Below the pieces are notes generated by a model. That model searched no databases. It saw nothing but the letters and a program-made list of their open reading frames with translations, and had not been told where the DNA came from. Positions 14,896-24,377 of a stretch of DNA of 32,327 nucleotides are shown here, in pieces; positions within the stretch are counted from its first letter, which is position 1, and every line of letters begins with the position of its first letter. Source of the DNA: Gemmatimonadaceae bacterium (GTDB lineage Bacteria; Gemmatimonadota; Gemmatimonadetes; Gemmatimonadales; Gemmatimonadaceae); NCBI GenBank assembly GCA_017881585.1, contig JADGQS010000021.1:1-32327 (forward strand), in the 5' to 3' direction. The translations under genes were made by a program, and so were the position numbers.

Positions 14896-16707
14896 TCAGT
14901 CGGCCTTCGGTGCGATCGCGCGCGTCACGACGGCTTCCGCGGCGAGCAGCAGCAAGACGAGCGCGATGAACGCGCCGTCGAGCGCGCGCCGCCCGGAGAG
15001 CGAGAAGGCCGATGCCGTCCAGCGGCCCGCGTCGTCGGTCGCGGCGACCTCCGCGCCGGAAAAGCGCGCGCGCAGCTGCGCAATCGGCAACCGGGTGAGA
15101 TCCGACTCGTTGACCTCGGGATTCACGACGAGCGCACCCGCGCGCTGAGTGCCGCGAAGCCAGAAATAGACGCCCGCTCGCGACGGCGCCTCGAGGCGTG
15201 ACTCCAGCACCGGCCGGCGCGTGCCGTCCGGCTCCTCGAGGTCACGCGCCCACGCAGGCCGCGCGATGCTCGCACCCGGCGCGGCTTCGGTTATCGCACC
15301 GGCGTCGCCCGCGAGATGATCGGCAATTGCGGATCCCAGCCACGGAACCCAGCTCGCACGGAGCGGGAGGTCCGTGCCCTCCGTCGTGAGCGGCGAGGCG
15401 ACCAGCACGTAGCCGTCGCCCGCGACGGCCCACGGATCGCTGCCGACTTTCGCGACGGTATCGATGCTTCCCTGCTCCTGCGCGCCGCGCGGTTCGATCG
15501 CGTACCAGCGCAACGCGCTCACGCCCGAGAGTCCCGTTCCGGTGACCGGCGCCGGCCCGCTTCGCGACGGGCCGAACTTCCACGGAATTCCCGCGCGTTC
15601 GAGCGCGCGATTCGCGGCGCCGAGCTGAACCGGGTCCGACGGCGCGAAGAACACTCCCGGCCGCCTGGCCGACTCGGCGCCCGCGATCGCGATATCGTTG
15701 CCGCGCGAGACGCGGCCTTCCTGCGCGAGCGCATCGACGGCGGTGCGCGCGAACGCGCCGGCTCCGGGTTCGGCGACGACGCCGGGCGCCGATCCGACGT
15801 GAACGGCGAACCAGCGCACGTCGTCGCCGCGGAGTTCATCGGGCTCGAGTTCCACCGCGCCGGAAATCCAGCCGCGTTCGGACGGAGCGAGCCGCACGAC
15901 GATGTCCTCGCCCGGCGCGACGATGCCGCGAGCGGCCGCGCGCGCGCCGAGCGCCACACGGAACGTGACGGAATCGGTCGCGGTGGTCGTCGCGCGCACC
16001 GCGCCGCGCGGCGTCCAGTGCGGCGGCTCGGCGAGTGCGCTCACGACCGATCGGTTTCGCGGCGGCGCGAGCGCCGGCGCGAATACCGTCGCCGCGACAC
16101 CGTCGAGCGGTACGGCCGAAGACCAGCTCGTGGCCTGTCCGTCGGTGAGGACGGCGATCTGTCGCGACGGCAGTCCGCCACCGCGCACGAGTTGCGCGGC
16201 GCGCGCGACGGCGGCGCGCAGGTCGCCGGCTCCCGCGAGCGGCTCGGTGCGATCGAGCGCGGCGCGCACGGCGCCCGCGCCTCCGCCCACGACGCGGGAA
16301 TCCGCGGTCACGAGCCAGAGCCGGTCACTCGCGTTCGCGCGGCCGATCGCGCCGCGCGCCGCGTCCTTCAGCCGGGCGAGCACCGGCGCGCCGTTGATGA
16401 CGACCGACGTGCTGAGCGAGTTGTCGAGGACGATCGCGATTGCCGTGGGCGCGTGGGAAGTGCCGGCGAGCCGCCCGATCGGACGCGCGGCGGCGAGCGC
16501 CAGCGCGAGCACGGCGCATACGCGCAGCATCATGAGAGCCAGGTTGCGCAGCTTGAGCTGTCGCGAGTGCTCGCGCTCGGCGCGAAGCAGATAGCGCATC
16601 GCCGGAAAATCCACCTTTTCGCCGGTGCGCCGGCGCAGCAGATGGAGCACCAGCGGCACGGCCGCCGCACCGGCCAGTACCAACGCGAATGGCGCGAGAA
16701 AGTTCAT
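14896..16707 (-). CDS. BatA-like membrane protein with von Willebrand factor A domain
   Basis: The 603-residue protein opens with the BatA N-terminal domain: a membrane span (MNFLAPFALVLAGAAAVP), the characteristic PLVLHLLRRRTGEKVDFPA, and a second span near residues 55-78 (LALMMLRVCAVLALALA). A VWA domain follows with an intact MIDAS start LDNSLSTS (DxSxS). After a long extracytoplasmic beta-rich region there is a C-terminal span (FIALVLLLLAAEAVVT). This matches 'aerotolerance' BatA/DUF4159-associated proteins thought to act with MoxR ATPases in envelope stress. ATG 16707 is chosen because it gives the conserved start, seven bases after the DUF58 stop; longer readings overlap DUF58. No MoxR or BatB/D gene is adjacent here. 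The molecular role is unknown. Confidence 0.85.
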   Translation of the reverse strand: MNFLAPFALVLAGAAAVPLVLHLLRRRTGEKVDFPAMRYLLRAEREHSRQLKLRNLALMMLRVCAVLALALAAARPIGRLAGTSHAPTAIAIVLDNSLSTSVVINGAPVLARLKDAARGAIGRANASDRLWLVTADSRVVGGGAGAVRAALDRTEPLAGAGDLRAAVARAAQLVRGGGLPSRQIAVLTDGQATSWSSAVPLDGVAATVFAPALAPPRNRSVVSALAEPPHWTPRGAVRATTTATDSVTFRVALGARAAARGIVAPGEDIVVRLAPSERGWISGAVELEPDELRGDDVRWFAVHVGSAPGVVAEPGAGAFARTAVDALAQEGRVSRGNDIAIAGAESARRPGVFFAPSDPVQLGAANRALERAGIPWKFGPSRSGPAPVTGTGLSGVSALRWYAIEPRGAQEQGSIDTVAKVGSDPWAVAGDGYVLVASPLTTEGTDLPLRASWVPWLGSAIADHLAGDAGAITEAAPGASIARPAWARDLEEPDGTRRPVLESRLEAPSRAGVYFWLRGTQRAGALVVNPEVNESDLTRLPIAQLRARFSGAEVAATDDAGRWTASAFSLSGRRALDGAFIALVLLLLAAEAVVTRAIAPKAD

Positions 16708-16714
16708 TCTGTGC

Positions 16715-17626
16715 TTAGGGCAGGTGCTGGCGGGCGGCGAACGCGCGGCGCAGCGCCACGCCGAACGGCTGGTCGGTATAGACGGCTTCGTACGCAGCGC
16801 CGGTGGCCGACAGCCGGTCGCGCCACTCGCCGATCGCCACCTGCACCGTGTCGCGATAGGCGTCGCGCACTTCACTCAGCATCACGTTCACCGAGGCGGC
16901 CGTCTCGGTGTCGATGAGCTCGGTCTCCGTCTTCGCAATCGCGAGGTCGCGCTCCGCGGGATCGAGGATGTGCAGCACCGTCACGTCGTGTCCGACGGCG
17001 CGCAGTACGGAGACGGCCTTGGCCATCTCCTCTTCGTCGACGAGAAGGTCCGAGATCACCACCACCATGCCGGGGCGCGTCACGAGCTGCGCGGCCTTCA
17101 TCAGCGCGCCGGGGGCGTCGGAGCCCTTGCCCGAGCCCGGGTCCTCGAGCGCCGTGATGATCCGGCGCCATTGCACCGAGCGGCCGCGCGGCGGGATCAC
17201 GGTGCGCACTTCGTCGTCGAATCGAACGAGTCCGACGCCGTCGCGCTGCCGGAGCAGGAGCCACGCAACGGCCGCGGCAACCTGCTCGGCGTAGGCGAGC
17301 TTCGTCAACCGCCCCGGCGCGCCGCTCCACGCCATCGACTTGCTGACGTCGAGGACGATGGTGGCCTTGAGGTTGGTCTCCTCCTCGAACTGCTTGATCA
17401 GCCACTTGTCGGCCCGGGCGACCACCTTCCAGTCGAGGAATCGGAGATCGTCGCCGGGCTGGTAAGCGCGATGCTCGGCGAACTCGACCGAGAATCCCTT
17501 GCGTGGCGAGCGGTGCAGTCCGGTGAGGAATCCTTCCACCACCCAACGCGCAATAATTTCGATGCGGCCGAGGGCCGCCAGCGAAGCAGGGTCGATCAGG
17601 TCGGCGCGCGAGCGTGTGTCGGCCAT
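16715..17626 (-). CDS. DUF58 family protein with VWA-like fold
   Basis: The 303-residue cytoplasmic protein carries the DUF58 signature [19 protein letters not shown] (about residues 54-72), then [13 protein letters not shown] with a MIDAS-like DxSxS. The [14 protein letters not shown] stretch before the signature is also typical. DUF58 proteins occur with MoxR AAA ATPases and BatA-like VWA proteins, where they are thought to form a metal-binding chaperone or assembly system. Here the BatA-like gene follows by 7 bases, but no MoxR gene is visible in the window. It is the first gene of the minus-strand run. Its ATG at 17626 has no clear ribosome site, and the upstream region is the palindrome-rich gap shared with lepA. 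Confidence 0.9.
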   Translation of the reverse strand: MADTRSRADLIDPASLAALGRIEIIARWVVEGFLTGLHRSPRKGFSVEFAEHRAYQPGDDLRFLDWKVVARADKWLIKQFEEETNLKATIVLDVSKSMAWSGAPGRLTKLAYAEQVAAAVAWLLLRQRDGVGLVRFDDEVRTVIPPRGRSVQWRRIITALEDPGSGKGSDAPGALMKAAQLVTRPGMVVVISDLLVDEEEMAKAVSVLRAVGHDVTVLHILDPAERDLAIAKTETELIDTETAASVNVMLSEVRDAYRDTVQVAIGEWRDRLSATGAAYEAVYTDQPFGVALRRAFAARQHLP

Positions 17627-17692
17627 TATTGCGATGCGGAATGTAACTGCATCTACGCGTCAACTGCGGTTTGCGCTCAGCTGTCGTCGGTC

Positions 17693-17784
17693 GCGCGCGG
17701 GCATGTCCCACGGGCTCCGCCTTCCGCATCGCGGCGCTGTCGCGCCGCTCGCCCGGGCGGACCCTTTGGGACACGCCCGCGCGC
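17693..17784. repeat. Long nested GC-rich inverted repeat
   Basis: The outer arms 17693-17721 and 17756-17784 match inversely at 25 of 29 positions. Between them GCGGCGC and GCGCCGC form an inner 7-bp stem around TGTC (17731-17748 region). As RNA of either strand this would be a stable branched hairpin of about 92 nt. It is nearer the DUF58 start and could affect its leader. There is no recognised riboswitch class. Confidence 0.75.
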
Positions 17785-17898
17785 GCCCTCACTGGGGGAG
17801 AGATCCCCCGCCTTGGCGAGATGGGTGCGGGCACACCCGTATCGGAGCGCGCCGACACACGCTCGCGATCCGACCTTCACTTGGCGCAAACAGCGAGG

Positions 17899-17941
17899 CG
17901 CGCGGGACGGTGTTCGCCCTGGGCGAATACCATCCCGCGCG
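17899..17941. repeat. 43-base near-perfect palindrome upstream of lepA
   Basis: Arms 17899-17919 and 17921-17941 (beginning CGCGCGGGA, ending TCCCGCGCG) are inverse copies with two differences, around a single central T. It lies about 55 bases before the lepA -10 box. A dimeric regulator site or a cruciform/hairpin are both possible; no known operator is recognised. Confidence 0.75.
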
Positions 17942-17970
17942 CCGGGAGCACCGCGCGCAGCTCAAGAACG

Positions 17971-18000
17971 TTAGGGGAGAAGCTCGCGCGCGACTATACT
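17971..18000 (+). promoter_or_regulatory. Probable lepA promoter
   Basis: TATACT at 17995-18000 is a good -10. TTAGGG at 17971-17976 is a weak -35 with an 18-base spacer. Transcription would start about 18007, giving a leader of roughly 30 bases that includes the AAGGA site before GTG 18039. This argues against the in-frame ATG at 18003 as the start of lepA. Confidence 0.5.
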
Positions 18001-18038
18001 TAATGATTGGAAGAAAGCACACCCGAACAAGGACCGAC

Positions 18039-19835
<1,797 letters not shown>

Positions 19836-19837
19836 AA

Positions 19838-19928
19838 CGATGGAAGATGTAAGATCGAAGATGGAAGTTGTGCGCGATCTTCGGTGAGCATCTTCTATCT
19901 TCCATCTTACATCTTCGATCTTCCATCG
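19838..19928. repeat. Inverted heptad repeat, family A copy 2
   Basis: The left arm 19839-19866 contains four 7-base units (GATGGAA, GATGTAA, GATCGAA, GATGGAA). The right arm 19900-19927 is their inverse with the two middle units exchanged, so 24 of 28 positions pair. An additional TTCTATC unit precedes the right arm. The arms are 33 bases apart. The element fills the gap from the lepA stop to two bases before the next ATG. It could terminate the lepA transcript, and it leaves no room for a ribosome site in front of the glycosyltransferase. Confidence 0.88.
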
Positions 19929-19929
19929 C

Positions 19930-20958
19930 ATGTCGTCACTCGTAATCCAGACGAGCTATCTCGGTGATGTCGTCCTGACGACGCCGCTCCTCGCGGAGCT
20001 GGCATCGCGGGGGCCCGTGGATGTCGTGGTGACGCCGGCGGCGGCGGCGCTGCTCGCGAATCATCCCGCGGTGCGTGACCTGCTCGTGTTCGACAAGCGC
20101 GGCGCCGACGACGGCATGGCCGGGCTGTGGCGTTTCGCGCGCGGACTGCGCAAGCGGTCCGACGGGACGACGCGAGAGATCGCCGCGGCGTATCTCGCGC
20201 AGGGATCGATGCGCAGCGCTTCGCTCGCGCTGTTCGCGGGGATCCGCGAGCGGGTCGGATTCGATTCGTCGGCGGGCCGTATGCTGTACACGCGACGCTC
20301 GCGCTATCGCGGCAGCCGTCATCACGCCGAACGGCTGTGGCGGCTGGCGGCGGGCGATGAGGCACCCGATCCCCCGCCCGAGGTGATCCGGCCGAGGCTT
20401 TATCCGGGCGAACGGGAACGCGCGGCGGTCGATGCCCTGCTCAAGGACGTGCCGCGCGACGGCGCACAGCTCCTCGCGCTCGCGCCCGGGAGCATCTGGG
20501 GCACGAAGCGGTGGCCGCATTTCCCGGCGCTCGCCGCACGCCTTGCGCCGCTCTATCGGCTCGTCGTCGTTGGTGGGGCCGACGACAACGCGCTCGCCGC
20601 GGAGATCGCGCGCGCGTCGGGACCCGAACGCGTGATCAACGCGACCGGGAAGCTCTCGCTGCTCGCATCGACGGAGCTGCTCTCGCGGTGCGCAGCCCTG
20701 GTGACCAACGACTCGGCGCCGCAGCATCTCGCGTCGGCGGCCGGCACACCCACGCTCTCGATCTTCGGTCCGACCGCTCCGGAATTCGGATTCGGCCCGC
20801 TGGCACCCCGCCACGCGACCGTCGGCAATCAGTTGCTGACGTGCCGGCCGTGCCATCCTCACGGACCCGAGGTATGCCCGCTCGGACACTGGAAGTGCAT
20901 GCGGGAGCTCGAGGTCGAGCAGGTCTCACGCGCGTTGAATAGCTTATTGCTCCCATGA
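19930..20958 (+). CDS. Glycosyltransferase family 9 (heptosyltransferase-like)
   Basis: The 342-residue protein has the two-Rossmann layout of GT9 enzymes such as WaaF/WaaC, which transfer heptose from ADP-heptose onto lipid A-core. The N-terminus SLVIQTSYLGDVVLTTPLLAEL matches the family start (xxLGDxVxTxPxxxxL). The C-terminal half has LALAPGSIWGTKRWP, the donor-site region, and LVTNDSAPQHLASAAGTPTL with FGPTAPE, the most conserved GT9 block. This fits an organism that makes lipopolysaccharide, with the enzyme at the inner membrane's cytoplasmic face. The ATG at 19930 directly follows heptad repeat A2, and no Shine-Dalgarno is present. The gene overlaps the ROK kinase by 4 bases (ATGA) and heads the long plus-strand operon. 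Acceptor and sugar are not deducible. Confidence 0.9.
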   Translation: MSSLVIQTSYLGDVVLTTPLLAELASRGPVDVVVTPAAAALLANHPAVRDLLVFDKRGADDGMAGLWRFARGLRKRSDGTTREIAAAYLAQGSMRSASLALFAGIRERVGFDSSAGRMLYTRRSRYRGSRHHAERLWRLAAGDEAPDPPPEVIRPRLYPGERERAAVDALLKDVPRDGAQLLALAPGSIWGTKRWPHFPALAARLAPLYRLVVVGGADDNALAAEIARASGPERVINATGKLSLLASTELLSRCAALVTNDSAPQHLASAAGTPTLSIFGPTAPEFGFGPLAPRHATVGNQLLTCRPCHPHGPEVCPLGHWKCMRELEVEQVSRALNSLLLP

Positions 20959-21947
20959 CGCGCACACGATTCGTCCTCGGCGTCGACCTCGGCGGCACGA
21001 AGATCTCCGTTGGCGCGATGGCGGCGGACGGCAGCCGCCAGCATGCGCTGCACTCCCTGCCGACGCTCGCGGCAGAGGGCGCGGACGCGGTCGTCGAGCG
21101 CATCGCGTCGATGATCGAGGCCGCGATCGCGCAGACCATGACGGAAACGGGCGCGGCGCGCGATGACTTTCTCGGCGTCGGCATCGGCAGTCCGGGCCCG
21201 CTCGACCGCGAGGCGGGTCTCGTGATCACCACGCCGAACCTCGGCTGGCACAACTTCCCGCTGCGCGACAGGGTCTCGAACGATGTCGGGCTTCGCGCGA
21301 CGCTCGACAACGACGCGAATTGCGCGACGCTCGGCGAGTGGTGGATCGGCGCCGCCCGGGGAACGCAGAACGTCGTCGGCATCACGATCGGCACGGGGAT
21401 CGGCGGCGGCCTGATTCTCGACGGCAAGCTCTACCACGGCGCGAGCGACGCCGCGGGCGAGATCGGTCACACCACCATCGATTCGACCGGTCGCCGCTGC
21501 AAGTGCGGCAACTACGGATGCCTCGAGGCGTATGCGTCGGGTCCGGCCATCGCCGATCGCGCCCGCGAGGCGCTGGCCGGCGGAGAGGACTCGCTGCTCA
21601 CCACGATGGTCGAGGGCCGGCTCGAGCATCTCATGGCGCAGCACGTCTACGAAGCGTCGAAGAAGGGAGACGACGTGGCGCGCGAAGTCGTGCGCGAGAC
21701 TGCGCGCTTCATCGGCACCGGAGTCGCGAACCTGCTCAACATCTTCAATCCGAACGTCGTAGTGCTCGCGGGCGGAGTCGCGCAGGCCGGCGAAGACCTG
21801 TTCGGCCCGCTTCGCGCCGAAGTTCGACGGCGCGCGTTCAAGCCCGCGGTGGAGGCGTGCCGCATCGTGCCCGGCGAGCTCGGGGTTGCGGCGGGCGTGG
21901 TCGGTGCGGTGGCGACCTATCTCGCGCAGTACCCGGCGGAGGCGTGA
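20955..21947 (+). CDS. ROK family sugar kinase, probable glucokinase
   Basis: The 330-residue protein has all ROK landmarks. The ATP-binding DLGGTK is at 11-16. LDNDANCATLGE at 117-128 has the catalytic Asp (D120). GTGIGGGLI lies at about 147-155. AGEIGH is at 167-172 and the zinc motif CKCGNYGCLE at 182-191. ROK glucokinases phosphorylate glucose at C6; relatives act on N-acetylmannosamine or fructose. The His in EIGH is the usual sugar and zinc ligand and is present. The start ATG lies inside the glycosyltransferase stop (ATGA) and the end overlaps the PfkB gene (GTGA), so the three are translated as a coupled group. Glucose is the default substrate, but this is not proven by the sequence. 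Confidence 0.92.
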   Translation: MTRTRFVLGVDLGGTKISVGAMAADGSRQHALHSLPTLAAEGADAVVERIASMIEAAIAQTMTETGAARDDFLGVGIGSPGPLDREAGLVITTPNLGWHNFPLRDRVSNDVGLRATLDNDANCATLGEWWIGAARGTQNVVGITIGTGIGGGLILDGKLYHGASDAAGEIGHTTIDSTGRRCKCGNYGCLEAYASGPAIADRAREALAGGEDSLLTTMVEGRLEHLMAQHVYEASKKGDDVAREVVRETARFIGTGVANLLNIFNPNVVVLAGGVAQAGEDLFGPLRAEVRRRAFKPAVEACRIVPGELGVAAGVVGAVATYLAQYPAEA

Positions 21948-22942
21948 GCCGCCGCAAACGCCTCGGTGTGATCGGCACGTTCGTGTGGGACGTGATCCAC
22001 GGACGCGATCCGCTGAGCGCACCGGTGCAGGAGTGGGGCGGCATCACGTACGCGCTGAGCGCGTTCGACGCCGCGCTGCCGCCCGACTGGGAGCTCGTTC
22101 CCCTGGTGAAGGTCGGCGAGGACCTCGCTCCGCAGGCCCGCGAGTTCCTGCGCAGCCTCCGGCGCGTCGCACCCGACGCACGTCCCATTGTCGTGCCCTA
22201 CCGCAATAATCGCGTCGAACTGTTCTACACCGATGCCGAACGGCGCAGCGAGGTGCTTTCCGGCGGCGTCCCGGGCTGGAGCTGGCTCGGCCTCGCGCCG
22301 CTCGTGCGCGACCTCGACGCGCTGTACGTGAACCTCATCAGCGGGTTCGAGCTCGACCTCCCGACGGCACAGTTGCTGCGCCAGAATTTCACGGGGCCGA
22401 TCTACTGCGACCTCCACTCGATCGTGCTCGCGGTGCAGCCGGACGGACTCCGCACGCCGCGTCCGCTTCCGGATATCGCCGAGTGGTGCCGCTGCTTCGA
22501 CCTGCTCCAGGTGAACGAGGACGAGCTCGCGATGATCGCGCCGGACGGGCTGGCGCTCGCCGCGACGGCGCTCGCAAACGGCGTGCGCTCGCTCGTCGTC
22601 ACGCTCGGCGCGCGCGGGATCGTGTACTTCGCGGCGCCCGAGTTCGAGAAACTGAGCGATGTTCGCCGCGATGCGGCGAGTGCGCCGCGCACGGCACGCG
22701 CGGGATCTCTCGGGGCAATCAGAACACAGTTGGTGCCTTCGCGCATTGCGCAAGTGGCTGGCGGCGGCGATCCCACTGGATGCGGCGACGTATGGGGCGC
22801 AACATATTTCTCTCGTCTCGCAGCCGGAGATATTTTTCCGGACGCGATGAGGGCGGCGCTCGAAGCCGCCGCACGAAACGTCGAACATCGCGGAGCCAGC
22901 GGGCTCGCCCACTACCTGCGCAGAGAATTGAGTCCCACGTGA
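21944..22942 (+). CDS. PfkB family carbohydrate kinase
   Basis: The 332-residue protein resembles the PfkB/ribokinase fold. VIGTFVWDVIHG is at the N-terminus where family members have a first strand and Asp. GGITYALSAFDAAL stands for the GG sugar-site helix. VNEDEL is the N-x-x-E-like motif, and TLGARGIVYF precedes the nucleotide site. The anion-hole and catalytic motif reads GGGDPTGCGDVWGATYF (D276-D282), a variant of D-T-x-G-A-G-D in which Cys replaces Ala and an extra Pro follows Asp. The catalytic Asp (D282) is kept. GTG 21944 overlaps the ROK stop by 4 bases. Likely substrates are ribose, fructose-type or nucleoside compounds; none can be chosen. A region around residues 235-260 (Arg/Ala-rich) looks unlike the family and may be an insertion. 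Confidence 0.85.
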   Translation: MSRRKRLGVIGTFVWDVIHGRDPLSAPVQEWGGITYALSAFDAALPPDWELVPLVKVGEDLAPQAREFLRSLRRVAPDARPIVVPYRNNRVELFYTDAERRSEVLSGGVPGWSWLGLAPLVRDLDALYVNLISGFELDLPTAQLLRQNFTGPIYCDLHSIVLAVQPDGLRTPRPLPDIAEWCRCFDLLQVNEDELAMIAPDGLALAATALANGVRSLVVTLGARGIVYFAAPEFEKLSDVRRDAASAPRTARAGSLGAIRTQLVPSRIAQVAGGGDPTGCGDVWGATYFSRLAAGDIFPDAMRAALEAAARNVEHRGASGLAHYLRRELSPT

Positions 22943-23832
22943 CCGTTGTCATTGCCGTTCCCTCATCGCTGGACGACCTCACGTTCGAGAGCGTGCTCGA
23001 CCAACTGGCGCAACACCCCGCCGACGCGAAGGTCATCGTCGACGCCCGCCATGCCACGTTCGCGACGCCGTACGGGCTCACCGCGCTGCTGACGCTCGCG
23101 CAGACACGCGCCGAGAAGGCCGAGTTCCTGCCGCCGGAGAATCCCGACACGGTTTCGTACTGGGCGCGCGCGGGCTTCTTCCGCTACGCCGAGGAGTTGT
23201 TCGACGTGCGCGGGCATGTGCCGCGTCCGCGGTCTGCCGGCGAGAGCGACGTGCTGCTCGAGGTGACACCCGTCACCAAGAGCGACGACGTCCACGGGGT
23301 GGTGGAGCGCATCCAGGAGCGCGCCGCGAGCATACTATTGAACAAGCTGCATCTCGAATCGCGCGCGACGATGGGCTTCGCGATGACGCTGTCGGAGGCG
23401 TGCCAGAACATCGTGGAGCATGCCGGGCGCGGCGGATGGGTGATGGTGCAGGCCTACAATTATCGCCGGCGCCTCGGCGGACGGTTCGTGGTGGTGATCG
23501 CGGTGTGCGATGCCGGCGTGGGGTTTCGCTCGTCACTTGAGAGTGGGCAGCGTCGCCCGCTGTCCGATCGGTGGGACGACGCCGTCGCGCTGGAAGCCGC
23601 GGTGGTGAACGGCGTGAGCCGCTACGGCGATCCGGGCCGCGGCCAGGGCCTCAAGGGAATTCGCGGATATGTGCATCGGTGGGAAGGAAAGCTTTCGGTG
23701 CGAAGCGGTACGGCACGGATCGCGCTCATCCCGAGCTGGGACGACGACGTGCCGCGCCGCGAGGGTCTCGCATTCTTTCCGGGCGCGCAGTTACAAATCA
23801 CCATTCCAGAAAAAGTGAGCGCTGTAGCGTGA
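22939..23832 (+). CDS. STAS-like domain fused to a histidine-kinase-type ATPase (RsbW/anti-sigma-like)
   Basis: The 297-residue protein joins two domains. Residues about 1-90 resemble a STAS domain (KVIVDARHATFATPYGLTALL) with PENPDTVSYWARAGFF after it; the site where antagonists carry a phosphorylatable Ser has none. Residues about 145-290 are a GHKL ATPase. The N box has E153 and Q156-N157 (LSEACQNIVEH), G1 is CDAGVGF at 190-196, and G2 is GRGQGLKG at 233-240. No histidine phospho-acceptor or dimerisation domain is present, so it is more like an RsbW/SpoIIAB switch kinase than a sensor kinase. GTG 22939 overlaps the PfkB stop (GTGA), and its own stop overlaps the next STAS gene (GTGA). I infer that the two form a partner-switching pair; the target is unknown. 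Confidence 0.78.
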   Translation: MTVVIAVPSSLDDLTFESVLDQLAQHPADAKVIVDARHATFATPYGLTALLTLAQTRAEKAEFLPPENPDTVSYWARAGFFRYAEELFDVRGHVPRPRSAGESDVLLEVTPVTKSDDVHGVVERIQERAASILLNKLHLESRATMGFAMTLSEACQNIVEHAGRGGWVMVQAYNYRRRLGGRFVVVIAVCDAGVGFRSSLESGQRRPLSDRWDDAVALEAAVVNGVSRYGDPGRGQGLKGIRGYVHRWEGKLSVRSGTARIALIPSWDDDVPRREGLAFFPGAQLQITIPEKVSAVA

Positions 23833-24377
23833 CGCGAATCGATGTCGGTTCGGTCCTCAGGCATTCGGCGAACCTTCCGTTCTCCGATCTTGTCACGCGC
23901 CCGACGGGCGCGGCCGTGAGGCGGTGCATCCAGACGGAGCTCGCCGCGCTCAGCGAAGGCGACGTGGCTCTCCTCGACTTCTCGCATATCGGCATGATGG
24001 ACTATTCGTGTGCCGACGAGGTGGTCGCGAAACTCCTGATTGCGCTGGCGGGCCAGGACGCGCACGCGGGGTACATCGTCTTCCACGGCATCACCGACGC
24101 GCACCTCGAAGCGATCGAAGTCGTGCTCGACCACCACGGCCTCGCCCTCGTCGTGCAGTTCGCCGACGGCGGCGCGCGCCTCGTCGGCTCGGTGAGCGAC
24201 GAAGAACGCGCGATCTGGGAGATGGTGTATGCGCGCGGATCCGCGGCGGCGGCCGACGTCGCCGACGTCGCCGGCCGCGAGCCCGCCGAGATGGCGCGCA
24301 TCCTCGAGTCGCTGCTGCGCCGCCGGCTGCTCCGGCACGACGGCGTCACGTACGCTCCGCTCGGCCCGGTGCAGTAA
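23829..24377 (+). CDS. STAS-like protein with C-terminal winged helix
   Basis: The 182-residue protein has a STAS or DUF4325-like core at about residues 25-115. ALLDFSHIGMMDYSCADEVV contains an Asp-Tyr-Ser (D58-S60) at the place where SpoIIAA-type antagonists have their phosphorylated Ser. Residues 124-177 (ERAIWEMVYARG...AEMARILESLLRRRLLRHDGVTY) look like a winged helix-turn-helix whose last strands read out as HDGVTYAPL. A STAS domain joined to a winged helix suggests a regulator whose DNA or protein binding is switched by the ATPase encoded just before it (4-base GTGA overlap). It overlaps the following small gene by one base (TAATG). The STAS and winged-helix calls are by eye; the phosphorylation is inference. 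Confidence 0.68.
   Translation: MTRIDVGSVLRHSANLPFSDLVTRPTGAAVRRCIQTELAALSEGDVALLDFSHIGMMDYSCADEVVAKLLIALAGQDAHAGYIVFHGITDAHLEAIEVVLDHHGLALVVQFADGGARLVGSVSDEERAIWEMVYARGSAAAADVADVAGREPAEMARILESLLRRRLLRHDGVTYAPLGPVQ

Larger units (their letters stand above)
17627..18038. other. Gene-free divergent intergenic region rich in inverted repeats
   Basis: These 412 bases separate the divergent DUF58 and lepA genes. Short open frames exist on both strands, but they run through the palindromes, lack ribosome sites and show no family-like sequence, so I call none. The region holds a 29-base inverted repeat (17693-17721 with 17756-17784), a smaller GGGGGA/TCCCCC hairpin with GAGA loop (17794-17809), a 21-base near-perfect palindrome (17899-17941) and the lepA promoter at its right end. 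The G+C content is visibly higher than that of the flanking genes until about 17990. Confidence 0.75.

Noticed and set aside
12714-14969. Long open frame on the plus strand opposite mfd (about 751 codons)
   Set aside because: Shadow of mfd; the composition is typical antisense (Arg/Glu/His-rich) and no start with a ribosome site exists.
17677-17889. Possible 70-residue protein on the minus strand in the DUF58-lepA gap
   Set aside because: It runs straight through the inverted repeats, has Arg/Gly/Ala-rich composition dictated by them, and lacks a ribosome site. A structured non-coding element explains it better.
18003-18038. Upstream ATG for lepA adding 12 residues
   Set aside because: The TATACT promoter would start transcription after this ATG, and the added residues are not family-like; GTG 18039 has AAGGA at good spacing.
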